From NCBI GenBank assembly GCA_012932295.1, contig JAAONU010000001.1, positions 28,248,550-28,312,549 of the forward strand: a stretch of DNA of 64,000 nt, in the 5' to 3' direction. Positions 23,770 to 35,400 of this stretch are shown here, piece after piece. Source of the stretch: Cyclina sinensis (lineage: Eukaryota > Mollusca > Bivalvia > Venerida > Veneridae). A model generated the notes under the pieces. That model was not told where the DNA came from, ran no database searches, and was given only the letters and a program-made list of their open reading frames with translations. The position numbers and the translations under genes are program-made. The first letter of the stretch is position 1. Each line of letters starts with the position of its first letter.

Positions 23770-24051
23770 TATCTATCTATTTGAGTTTATTTATCATCGG
23801 TACCAGTTGCCCACATGACTGACACCCCTGCAGAGATTAGTTATTTGTTGTGGGGGAAAGTGCAAGACACAGAAAGCATCCCATTCCAGAGACACCCCTG
23901 GTACTTTTGCATGCTCAGTGTACAGCACTGATACATGGGACCCCGGTTTAACGTCTCATCTGAAAGACAATTAGAAATGTTAGTGGAGGAGTGGGGGTCG
24001 ATCTCAAACCCCTGGGTGACCAGTTCAGCATGTTACCACTGGACCACTCCA
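23770..24051 (-). mobile_element. tRNA-derived SINE with intact target duplication
   Basis: Read on the minus strand, the head has an A box (TGGTCCAGTGG, 24036-24046) and a B-box-like GGTTTGAGATC (24000-24010). A central segment with GAGACGTTAAACCGGGGTCC follows, then a tail ending in AAATAGATAGATAG. Flanks carry the direct repeat GACAGAC (23763-23769 and 24052-24058). Head, body, short-repeat tail and duplication together define a SINE; the family name is not assigned. Confidence 0.8.
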
Positions 24052-24058
24052 GACAGAC

Positions 24059-27000
24059 ATTGACACACAGTTGGGAACGAATACTGTTTCCAGTGAAAAT
24101 ACAAGACAAGGTAAGTCTGTGTTAGATAACCTTTACTGAGAAAATTTCAGTAAAACAAAAGGATAAAGGTACATCACAATATATCTATCTTAATATACAT
24201 ATTTCATAAATATACAATAATTTTAAAATGGCTATTCAATTAAAAGGTGGAATAAAACATTAATTCAATTAAATACATACAAATGTGTACAATCAAGTGA
24301 TGCTGTTACTTCATTCTTTGAATTTCAACTATTTCATCATGTACATACTGTTAATATTACAATTTTGATAAAATCTGAAGATGTAAAAATTAGGACATCA
24401 GGACTAAAATAGACATTTAAGGAAAATAAAGAAAAAGATGAACACACTAAAAGCATGTATCACACTAATCAAACTATGTCCAGTCTTCAACATGAGAGAC
24501 TGTTGTGCAGTTACACAAGCTATAGTTAACACCTCGTACTGTATTATAATCCAGTTATACCAACTATAAATGACACCTTGTACAGTACACCAAACAAGAC
24601 ATCAAAAGTGTACCTTTAATCTATTTGACTCTTACCACACCACCAGAAAAAATCATCCTAACACAAAAGACAATCAGGTTTGACAAAAGACAAAGACTAA
24701 AATCCCCTAACTTAACAAGCAGGCTAACTACTGGAGTCTTTACTTCAGAAAGATGTAAGTCATATCCAGATTAGCAAACACTCAAAGAAACTTACTTTGT
24801 TACACAACAAAGTAAATTGCACTATATTACAATCAAGAAAACAATCATTAACTCTCATGCAGCAGCACAGTACTATCAAAAGCTCTTTAACTCTGAGTAA
24901 CTGTATATAAACAAACACAATCAAAAACAATGTATCATTAACATAACTTTTTCTTTAAGAACATTTATAAGACCCATAGATACAACACAACAAACACAAT
25001 CTTGTACTGCAGTCTAAAGTAGTAAAAGGCAAAAAAATATTTGGCCATGTACAGTTCTTTCACTCATGAATGGGGCAGAAAAAAAAACATTAATTTTTTC
25101 AACAAGCATAGTAAAAATATGTGATAAGTCAGTTGTAAAAACTTCATGATCATGTAAAATAGCAAAAGCATCATTTTGTAAAAGTAGAAAAAAATACAAA
25201 AACAATGATAAAATCAGCTTAAAAACTTGTACTGATGTTCATATACATTTTGAGAATTTCAAAGACAGATAAACAATCTGTTATAATAATTTTTATTGCA
25301 GAGATGCATTTTTTTAATGACTAATCAGCTTAAAAACTTGTACTGATGTTCATATACATTTTGAGAATTTCAATGACAGATAAACAATCTTTTATAATAA
25401 TTTTTATTGCAGAAATGGATTTTTTTAATGACTGTTTTTATTCATACACATCACGGTTGGCAATGCCAAAAAGACATTCCCAAATGCATGGGGTGCTCAC
25501 CTGAAGGCTAATGCATAATATAATATTAATATCTTACTGTTTTACATACTTCTAGCACTAAATATTTCGTACTCAACTGTTAAATACAAGTAATATTTAA
25601 CTGAAGAAAATATATACTTTCAGCTTCATTCTAAAAAAAAGTATCATTAAATGAAGTAAAAATAAGATATCTATGTTCTTACAGGGTGAACTATGAACAA
25701 TTTTGACAGTCCCAGTATCATACTATTACTACCAGTACATATACAAGTAATTTCATGTGGTTAGACTGTGACCTCTAGAATTTAAAGACACATATTGAGG
25801 ACAACTAAGTGTAAGTGGTCAAACAATGCTAAAAAATGTTTGAACCCTATATTCTCAATGTAAATATTAAAATAAAAAATAAAGCTGCCATTTGTTTCAG
25901 AGGATGGAATAGACATATTAACTTAAGACAAAAACAGTCTAACTCCAAAATATTTCCAATAATGTACCAACACTAAACTTTAAGGTGACATTTTAATCAT
26001 CAAACTAATAGTTTATGACAAGGCTTTTAACAAGTCTTAGATGAACTGAACACATTTTCCGTTTCAAAAGCTGCCCTTTTCCAAAAATCAACCACACTAA
26101 TTTAACCATAAACACTAACTAATTTACATTTACAACATGTTTTATCCAGTGTAATAGGAACTGTTGGCTACTGCCTGAAAGTCTTAAAATTTGGAACATT
26201 TTGCTGACTTTATTACATGTATCAATGTAACTTGTCAGGAGCTAAAATAGATTTTTTTTTTAAATCCTTTTAAAATAAATTAATAAAACTGTAAATTTAG
26301 CTAAAAATTAGCAAGGCTTATGCACAGTTGCAAAGTAATTGACAAAATACACATTTATCTAGAAGCTGAGACTTTGTGTTCACAACATACAGACTTAATC
26401 TAAAATTCAAGAAAGTTAAGAAAACACATTGAGTGTCTTACACTGTGCAGTGACTATATAAACAAGCATATCATATCTAGTTTTTAACAGAATTTTGACA
26501 AAGCTACTCATACAATAAAATGTTCTGCCTAGTTCTGTAACAGAATGATAAAACAGCTACTCATATCATATAATATTTTGTCTAGTTCTGAAACAGAATT
26601 ACAAAAAGCTTTTACAAAATACACAGTTTTATTATACTAAAAGAAACATCACAGGACATCTCTACATGTGAGATCAGTAGACTATATGGAGCACAATTCC
26701 TGGAGATGTCCATCCAAATGAACTATCTTCACCAAGCACTGACTTAATATAAGCAATTACAACAATAACACACTCAAACTTGACAAATAGCACTAACAAA
26801 GCATACTTAACTTATAACTTAATTCCAAATGACCTGTTACAGTATAAAAATGTTAATAATTCTTTATATACAATTTACTTCTGTATATCAACACTGTAAT
26901 AACTACAAGTAAAACATGTTAAAAAAAAAATTCCTGAGAAATCAAAAAATAAATATAGATTTAACATCTACAAGAAACAACAAGATAAACATGTTTTCTA

Positions 27001-27126
27001 ATAAATACAGGGGTGATAACAAAAAATTATATAAAATACCATTACTAGAGAAACTGTTTCATTTGGCCTTGATAGTATGAAAATAACTGGCCATGAGTAA
27101 AGCCTGATTTATGATTAAACTTTCTC
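24059..27126 (-). other. TET 3' flank, probably including its 3' UTR
   Basis: AT-rich, no coding frame. It lies downstream of the TET stop codon. Several AATAAA words occur on the minus strand, for example near 26627 and 25417, but none can be chosen as the real poly(A) signal from sequence alone. Confidence 0.45.
25213..25434. repeat. Recent 111-bp tandem duplication
   Basis: 25213-25323 and 25324-25434 are nearly identical copies beginning ATCAGCTTAAAAACTTGTAC and ending TTTTTTAATGACT, differing at only a few bases. They lie about 1.7-1.9 kb downstream of the TET stop, possibly in its 3' UTR. Confidence 0.92.
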
Positions 27127-29424
27127 TTACACCCATTTCTGGTATGGTCCAGTGACCATGGGAGAGGGATCTATCCACTTAGTGGACACTGTTTCCGTAG
27201 TGACAGACTCAGCACGTTTTGTATTACAGTTCCACATATACTTGTACTCTCCTTTGGCACTCTCTAGTAACTTGGCTACTTCTACCTCCTCATCTGTCAA
27301 CTTTCGCTTTTTTCCTCCCTTGAAACTATTTTCAATTTCTTTCATATCCACATAGCCACGTTCTAACTGCATCTTTTCAATTCTTTTCATTTTCAGATCT
27401 TCCAATTTCTTTTCATAAGCATACATGCCATGTCTTTCATTATTCAAGTTTTTATGTTGGTAAAAAACCAGACTTATTCTAGTGGGATGATATCGATTTG
27501 GATTTTTGAGTCCAGTTGTAGCATGAAGTTCACGTTTAGCAACTTCAAACAGAACGGCACCATGACACAGAGCCACAGCAACACCTCCGATATCCGGGTC
27601 AAGAAACGCTTCTTCATTGTATTCCATCTCACATTTTACCACATCTGGATCCAGTAGACTAGGCCCTTCACTTTTACTATGCACAGAGTCAAGTCTTTCA
27701 TGACATGTCAGTTTCTGGGGATCATACGGTTTCCAGCACTGGTTTCCAGGGTTCATTCCTACCTGTTCATATTGCTGATGGGAAGCAAAGTCTAAAGGAC
27801 CTTTCACAGCTTGCATGTGTGATGGAAAAGTTGTACCAGAAATATCTTTCAGTAAATGACTAGATCTCTGCTCCTGTCTTTGCAAGTTTTCAACACTGCA
27901 ATCAGTTTGTTTAGAATATTCATTATAATTTTCTGCATTATGATGTTTATTGTTTTCAGGAAGACTAGATTGTTTTTGTTCATACTGGCGATGATTAGAA
28001 TGATAAATACCGCTGACATCATTTCCAATTGACGTCTTTACAGAAGTTGTATTTGCACCTTTAGAAAGTTCTGAATGACCATTCTGGTTGGCATATGTGA
28101 CTGTTCCTGTAAATCCAACATTTTTGCTCTGCATTTCAACTGCTTGTGATAATAAATCCAAATGCGACTGATGTGAAACAACATTTGTTTCACGTTTTTC
28201 TGTAGAATTATCTGCACCATTCCAACCATACTGTAGATGAGACTTAGAATACTGAGAATCTAATGAGGTACTGTGCCCAGTGCTTTGTTCCCCTTGCACT
28301 GACTGGCTAATATCAGCAGGAAAATTGCCTGGTTTACTATTGCCTGAGGAGAATGACAAATCTAAAGCACCAGATTCTAAAGGCAGTGTAGAAAAATTAT
28401 GAGTTGATATGTTATCACTTCTCATCTGCTTTGCTGAGTTTATTGTTTGTTCATACGTAGTATCAACGCTGACCTTATCAGCTGGCCGATGAATACCGAC
28501 CTGGGACATAATTTCAGGTGCCGTACCTCTAACCTTCATCTCAATACTACTGTCAGAATAAGAATGCTTGTCAATACCAATTTCATTATCTAACTTCCTC
28601 TGGACTTGACCCTGATCAATCACATCTCCATAGGCAGGGGTATGTCTACTAGAGTACTTTGATGATGTGTCACTGAATGGATTTTCTACCTGAACAGAAT
28701 TGCCATGGAACAATGAAACACTGTTGTTATCCTGAGACTTGACCATGTGAGAAGGCACTGAGCAATCTGCCTTAGCAGGTACAGCATTCACATGGCTTGT
28801 GTTATCTTGCTGCCGAATTTTACCATCATAATTGACTGGTTTTACAGATTTTTCAAAGACTTTCGATGAACCTTGCAGACTTGCCACCAAGATGGATGGT
28901 GGTGGAAAAACACCAAAAGCATAAAAATAGTCCCAAAATTTACTGTAAAGTTGGTCAAATCCTGCCTGAGTAGAAACCGCCATGAGATCATCATATGAGA
29001 TCGGTTTATCACTGTTCACATCAAACTTTACTGCAGATTGTTTGATGGGAGTATTACTGTTGGAACCATTAAGACTTGGTGCTGACAGGTTTGAATCTTG
29101 ATTATGCAGGTAATCTTTCTTAGGTGTAGACTGTGTGGAAGATGAGGAATCCCAGGATGATAATCCACCACTGAAAACCTGTCTGGGCCCACCTCGACCC
29201 TTCTTGGCCATACGCCGTTTCTTACAGGACTCCAGTGGATGGGCTCTCATTCTTGCCTCTAATGGAAATTTATGTAGAACTTCCAGTGAACCACTTTTTA
29301 TCTTCTCATACTGGCCCTCATAGCTTCCTGCCTCGTCAGTTGGATCTAACACATACATTGGCAAAACATGCAACTGCTCATCCTCTGGTTTGGATAAACC
29401 TCGATGCTTTGTTAGAGTGACAAC
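27127..29424 (-). CDS. TET: TET terminal exon: split beta-helix and C-terminus
   Basis: 2298 nt after acceptor TTTTTCAG, phase 0, ending in TAA (27127-27129). It starts [20 protein letters not shown] and contains [20 protein letters not shown]; a low-complexity Ser/Gln/Asn-rich insert follows. The second half of the fold then contains [39 protein letters not shown] and VFYQHK. The third iron ligand His is at 27523-27525. The spacing between the first and third ligands is 646 residues, against 499 in human TET2, so the insert is about 150 residues longer. Confidence 0.97.
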   Translation of the reverse strand, partial: VVTLTKHRGLSKPEDEQLHVLPMYVLDPTDEAGSYEGQYEKIKSGSLEVLHKFPLEARMRAHPLESCKKRRMAKKGRGGPRQVFSGGLSSWDSSSSTQSTPKKDYLHNQDSNLSAPSLNGSNSNTPIKQSAVKFDVNSDKPISYDDLMAVSTQAGFDQLYSKFWDYFYAFGVFPPPSILVASLQGSSKVFEKSVKPVNYDGKIRQQDNTSHVNAVPAKADCSVPSHMVKSQDNNSVSLFHGNSVQVENPFSDTSSKYSSRHTPAYGDVIDQGQVQRKLDNEIGIDKHSYSDSSIEMKVRGTAPEIMSQVGIHRPADKVSVDTTYEQTINSAKQMRSDNISTHNFSTLPLESGALDLSFSSGNSKPGNFPADISQSVQGEQSTGHSTSLDSQYSKSHLQYGWNGADNSTEKRETNVVSHQSHLDLLSQAVEMQSKNVGFTGTVTYANQNGHSELSKGANTTSVKTSIGNDVSGIYHSNHRQYEQKQSSLPENNKHHNAENYNEYSKQTDCSVENLQRQEQRSSHLLKDISGTTFPSHMQAVKGPLDFASHQQYEQVGMNPGNQCWKPYDPQKLTCHERLDSVHSKSEGPSLLDPDVVKCEMEYNEEAFLDPDIGGVAVALCHGAVLFEVAKRELHATTGLKNPNRYHPTRISLVFYQHKNLNNERHGMYAYEKKLEDLKMKRIEKMQLERGYVDMKEIENSFKGGKKRKLTDEEVEVAKLLESAKGEYKYMWNCNTKRAESVTTETVSTKWIDPSPMVTGPYQKWV

Positions 29425-32400
29425 CTGAAAAATATATAGAAGTTCATTTTTACTGCAAAAATAGATTGTTAACATAAATCAAACATCAATAAGAGTTCTT
29501 CTTAGTAAAATATTTTAAGATAAACGTGATAATTCAACTTTACTATGATTTTGTTCTCGCATACAAGAAGGAACATTGACAAAGATTTCCTCCACAAGTA
29601 AAGGAAAAATGGGTTGTGTTTTACAGTAAAGAACAAATAAAAGTCACTTCCATAAGCTTTTCTTTATGTAAACGAAAGTGTCAAAAAGAAAGATAGCTAC
29701 AGCAGACCAAAATTAACTAACACAGTATACATTTTGCTATAATATAACGGTCACTTACGACAGTGCTTCCATTGTTCATGTTGTGTATATCCTTATGAGC
29801 ATGGGCACAGTAATCTACACAAGCTGTCACACCAGAGAATGGTCCAGCTCCTTTGTTGCCTAGTCTGCAATCCTTTGCTTTTTCTGAGTAGTAACACTGA
29901 AATTATATATTATACATACTTTACAACAAAACACAATGATATATCATCTCAGATACACATGAACACAATAACTCAGGCTTAACTTGCACACTGACAATCT
30001 CTATCTCACCTTCTAGATAACAAACATGTCTTGTTATTCTAATGTTGTCATTCAAGTTCTTATTCATTTTTCTCATATCTATTGAACACTGCCTGTTAAT
30101 GTTTCACTGACATATTCAGTATGTACTGATGTTCAAAACCACAAGAAATCCTGAAGAATTGCATTTTCTTTCACGTAGTGATTATTTTATTATAAATCTC
30201 TAGAATGAAATAAAATAAATATAATGCTTCATTACAGCTCTCTAAAGCTCCTTTTCAATTCATTCCATAAATGTAGTTAACAAAGCTGTAAACAGTTGTG
30301 GTGTTTTTGAAAAAAATTTCTATCATTTCTGCAGTTGAAAAGTGATGTCAACTTATATTCGGCACCCACGTGATTAGCATGAGCCTCTTTCAATCATTTT
30401 GGCTGTTGAATATGATGCTGTTCACTTACATATGGCACCTACCTGATTAGCATGAGCATCTTTCTATCATTTTGGCTGTTGAATATGATGCTGTTCACTT
30501 ACATATGGCACCTACCTGATTAGCATGAGCATCTTTCTATCATTTCTGCTGTTGAATATGATGCTGTTCACTTACATATGGCACCTACCTGATTAGAATG
30601 AGCATCTTTCTATCATTTTGGCTGTTGAATATGATGCTGTTCACTTACATATGACACCTACCTGATTAGCATGAGCATCTGGAGCACACTTTTCATACAG
30701 TGGACCAATATGAGTTGCCAAGTCCTGTAACTTTCCTTCTAACACTGACTCCTGGAATACAAAAAACATTTGCAATGGAAATTTCCATACAGTTTGAACA
30801 TGACTGCATTAAATTCCCAGATATGCACAATGTAAAAAGTAATAAAAACAAGACTTTTACTGAAGATTTGAAGATAAAGTAAGAATCTGGTCAATGTATG
30901 TAAAACTCTTGAAGAAGTCTGAGTCACAAATGCTTGGCAACAAAACAACAAACATATTACCTTTGAAATTACTTTTTCCTCAATCTTAGTTTCCAGCTAG
31001 CAAAGAACATGTCTTTCCTCATCATCAAATGACAAGTTTACTTTTCAGACACCGTTATTCATATTTAAGCCAATGAAATTTCAGCTTATGAGACATTTCT
31101 CCAGTTTATCAACACTTCACAGTATGTAAAGCGAGCATGTAAACTTTTACTATCTGACAAGATTTAAATGAAGATTGCCTGGATATTCAATTAGCTCAAT
31201 TATTCCAGACTGTCAAATAGGTGTAACAATGGTATAGCCATAATTTCTTAGAAATGTGAAAAATGGTCCTAGTATACAGATTTCAAAATTGGTACTTGAC
31301 TAGCAAAGTGCAAACGTTTATTTGCAAACATTAAAGCCATGAATGAGTAATCAGGTTGAGTGTACCAAGTCTTTACCTTTTCTTCATTCTTCAGTCGGAA
31401 CTTTCTCACATGGGCACTTCGAGCAAATTTACAGCCATTGAAATACATACTCCATGAGCACCCAAATGAGAATGATGCCCCACGCTTCATTAGATCTGCA
31501 CCTTGGCATGCACAAGTTTTCCTGTAATACAAAGTACACGCACTTTCAATAGATCAGTATCTTGACAAGTATTTGACAAATTTTAAAGAAATATGAAGTT
31601 CATGTACTAGTCAAATGGCAGTATACTTCTGAGCAGTTATCAAATGCACTGTTGTCAGTCAAGGTTATATAGCCTTGTCTATATTTACCATATGTACTAG
31701 ACCAGAAGTCGAAATTTTAATCCAATGAAAATAGCCTTAAGCAGTTATAGAATATGAAAAGTCTGTAAAACATCCCCTTTGAATGTATGAGTATACATAA
31801 AGATATGACATTCCTGTTGTTCACACTACCCTTTATTGTAAATATGCCATTTGTACAAGTAGTTCATTCACAGAAAATCTAAAAAAATCCAATTCAACTT
31901 AAAAACATGTCTAGGTAAAAATCATCAATTTTAACCCCTAAAAACCCCTCAACTTATGGCCAAGCATATACTGAAGTATTTTTTCTACTCATTAAGAAAA
32001 AGTGCACTTTTTAACTATACTGTCTAGTTAATCATAAACCCTTCAGTCTGCACTGTACAGCTGCAAGAACTAAGTTTACCTCTCATTTGTACCACATCTT
32101 CTCTCTGTCTCATTGCCATAAGGTGGTAGGGTAGTGGAGAGGAAGTCATACAGATCATCTGCCTGCTTTGTTGGCACACCTTCCCATGCAACAAGACCAA
32201 CGATCAACCATGCTGTTTCACAGCTGTGATTAGCTCGGTGTCGCACAAGTGCCAAGTATTTTTCCTCTATTCCAGACCTTCTTACAATCTGAAATAAACA
32301 CATCATTGGTAAGAACATACAAAAACTTCAAACAGAAACACTGCTGTAACACAACAACTATTTACACCTGCAAAAAGAATACTTCAGCTCATTGTTCTCT

Positions 32401-35400
32401 CTATTAACTAATAAACCAACTGAAATTTTGTTTCCATATATGAATTATAGACTGCTAGACTTCTCCAACAGGTAACATTATTCCAATTTGAAAGATGACT
32501 CCAAGGAGTTCTCTTGCAACTTGTTCCCTCTATTACTACAATGCAATATTTCAAACCAGAAACCGATCAGATCTTTTTTTTCATAGTCCACCTAAATCTA
32601 ATTTCCACTGTATTTTTCGTGTTTAACTGATGCATACCAGTTTTTTCTAATCCTCATCTCACACAATATACCTACCCATTTAGCTATTGGACAACCCTGC
32701 TTGCTTTTCCCTTCCTTGCCTGTGTAACGTACCTTCTCAATTCGAATAGCTTTACCAACTTGTCCAGTTCTGTAAAATATATTACGATAAAACAACACAA
32801 ATTCATAGGTACACAACTATTGACAGGTATGTAACTTTAAGACCAGATCATCTGAAACTAAGTACATCTCAAGCTGAGAAAGTTGCATTCTAGTTCTGAA
32901 CAAAAGCCTTCAAGCACTATTAACTCTGCTAGCCTGTTGATAATATGATTAAGACATGAGGCATCTGAACTTGATATACTAATAATAATTTTTACAAAAA
33001 ACCTTTAAAAAATATGTCACTGAAACTCAAGACATTTTCAAAAGAACTAGAACACATTTAGGCATTTAAACATACGATATCATTTTCTTTTGACTTAAGG
33101 ATAAAAATAACCACTAATAATTACTTAATTCACATACTGTATATTTGCTACCCTGCTACTCACCTTTGCTCTAGAGTTTTCCTAATAGCCTCAACACTGT
33201 GACCACTTCCAAGATGTGTGTAATATGGGCCCTCAACTGTTTCACTGTAAATTCCTGAAAATTAATTGGATCTATGTTTCTTCAACTTTCACTTAGCAGA
33301 AAATGGCACTTCAAAATTTTAAGTAGGAATCAGTTTTTACATAGGGATCGCTTTGTCCGTCGGCCCATCTGTCACAAAAACCTAACGTTAGCTATAACTT
33401 TGCCATTTCTTAACATTTCCTCATCAAACTTTCAAATTGTATTGCTTATGACAACAGGGTCGGGACGATGCCAAAATCTTTAGGTCAATGTCACAACTGA
33501 CAGATGTATGCCCCTTCTTGTACTTGGATTTTGTCATGAAAAATTAACGTTGGCAATAACTTTGCCATTTCTCAACATTTCCTCATCAAACTTTCAAATT
33601 GTATTGCTTACGAAACAGGGTCCTGATGATGCCAAAATCTGTAGGTCAAGTCACAAATGACAGAGTAATGCCCCTTTTTGTACTTAGATTTTGTCAAGAA
33701 AACTTAACATTGGATACAACTATGCCATTTCTTAATATTTCTTCATCAAACTTCCCAATCATGATGCTTACAATTGTATCGCTTAAGACAACACCATTTC
33801 TCAAAGGCAGATAACCCTCAAATTTATTTTTGCTATGTTATGCCCTTTTTCACTTAAAATTTCAGGGTTAACCTTTTTGTTAATGTCCATTTCTCAGAAA
33901 GTGTCAAAGATATTCCATTCAAACTTGGAATACTTGATCACCAGCAAGACCCCTGCAGAAATTGTTGGTACCCATGTCCCTGAGGTCAAAGTTAACCCCA
34001 CCCCCAGGGATCACTTGATTTTGCTTATACTTGTATGTAGGAAAAAAACTTCTTAAGGTTAGAAATAAAATATTAACTGACATGAGATGGGTAAGTATTC
34101 CCTTACTTCTCCCACAGCCTAAATACAAGTGTTTGAACTACTGAAGACAACCTTTATAGGGCAAAACGTTTATTGAAAATCCAGTGGTTTTTATTGAGAA
34201 AATTGTGCACTTTTGATACCGAGATCAATAAACTTAATTATAACAATGAAGACCTAATACTGCAACATGAAGATTCATAGTTTTACCTCTGAAATGTGAA
34301 GCTTTCAAATTACTTGCATATTCATTTATACAGATGTCATTCTTTACAGATAGCCAATTCTTATTGGGAATATCCAATGAGAATATCCAATCTCTTGCAG
34401 TGCAAATATAAGTTGCAAGAAAGGTAATCTTGGAAAAAGGACAAAATAATGCAATACCTAGTTTAACAAAATAAAGAGAAAATTCAAGAAAAGAACTGAA
34501 AACATACCATCAACACCAAGACATTCACACTTGGGTATATCAATGACAGTGTTAGACTCTAGATAGCTCTGATGTCCGACCACCTTGGCATGTAGGTCAC
34601 TGATCTGGTCAGATACTGTCTTCACTGTCTCCTGATCAACTAGCAAAGCTCTGTCATTGATTACAGGAACACTAACTGCTTGCTCCTTCTTCAGGTCATC
34701 AAATGACCATGACCTTTGAACTGGTTTAAAACCACATCTGGCTAATGGCTCATCTGCACTTTTGGATCTCTGAAAGGGTTTTTGCTTTGGTGACCCTGAA
34801 CCTAATTCTGGTCTATTAGCTGACATACGAGTTGCTGTTTCTTTGTTGTGTTGAGGTTGAGGTGTTTCATCAGTCAGTGTTGTTTCAGCACTGCCAACAC
34901 AGCTTGTGTCAGCAGCAGACATGTCTGCCACTTGACAGCCTCGACTGGCTGCCTTATTCTCTGCACTCAGCATACTGGCTGCTATTGTTGTATGACCATT
35001 TACGTATTCCTTTGGTAACTTGCAATGTCTCTTTGCCATCAGATCTTTTAATGTTAATGGTGGAAATCCAAGGTTTTTCATCAATTTCTCAGCAAAGTCA
35101 TCCTTAGTTACTTTCTTGTATTTAGGATTGTTTCTCCATTTTTGCCTTACTGATGGTAATTTTATATGGTGATATTTCTGAGATTTCTTGAGCAATGCCA
35201 ATGATGATTTCATGCCATATGGTTTGCTGCCAAATTTTTTAGTTGCACTGACTTGTCCCTGTGGCCTTTCAAGTTTCAAAGATACGGTTTTTAATTTTTG
35301 GGACATCTTGTCCATTTTGGACCCTCTTTTGAAAAAGCCATTGTACTTTTCACCGCTCTGTGAATGAATGTTATGAACTTTTTTGTTTTCTGAGAAATAT

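Noticed and set aside
32598..32816. A separate 72-residue minus-strand protein
   Set aside because: Its middle is the TET exon with GCPIAKW; the rest is flanking intron read through the splice sites.
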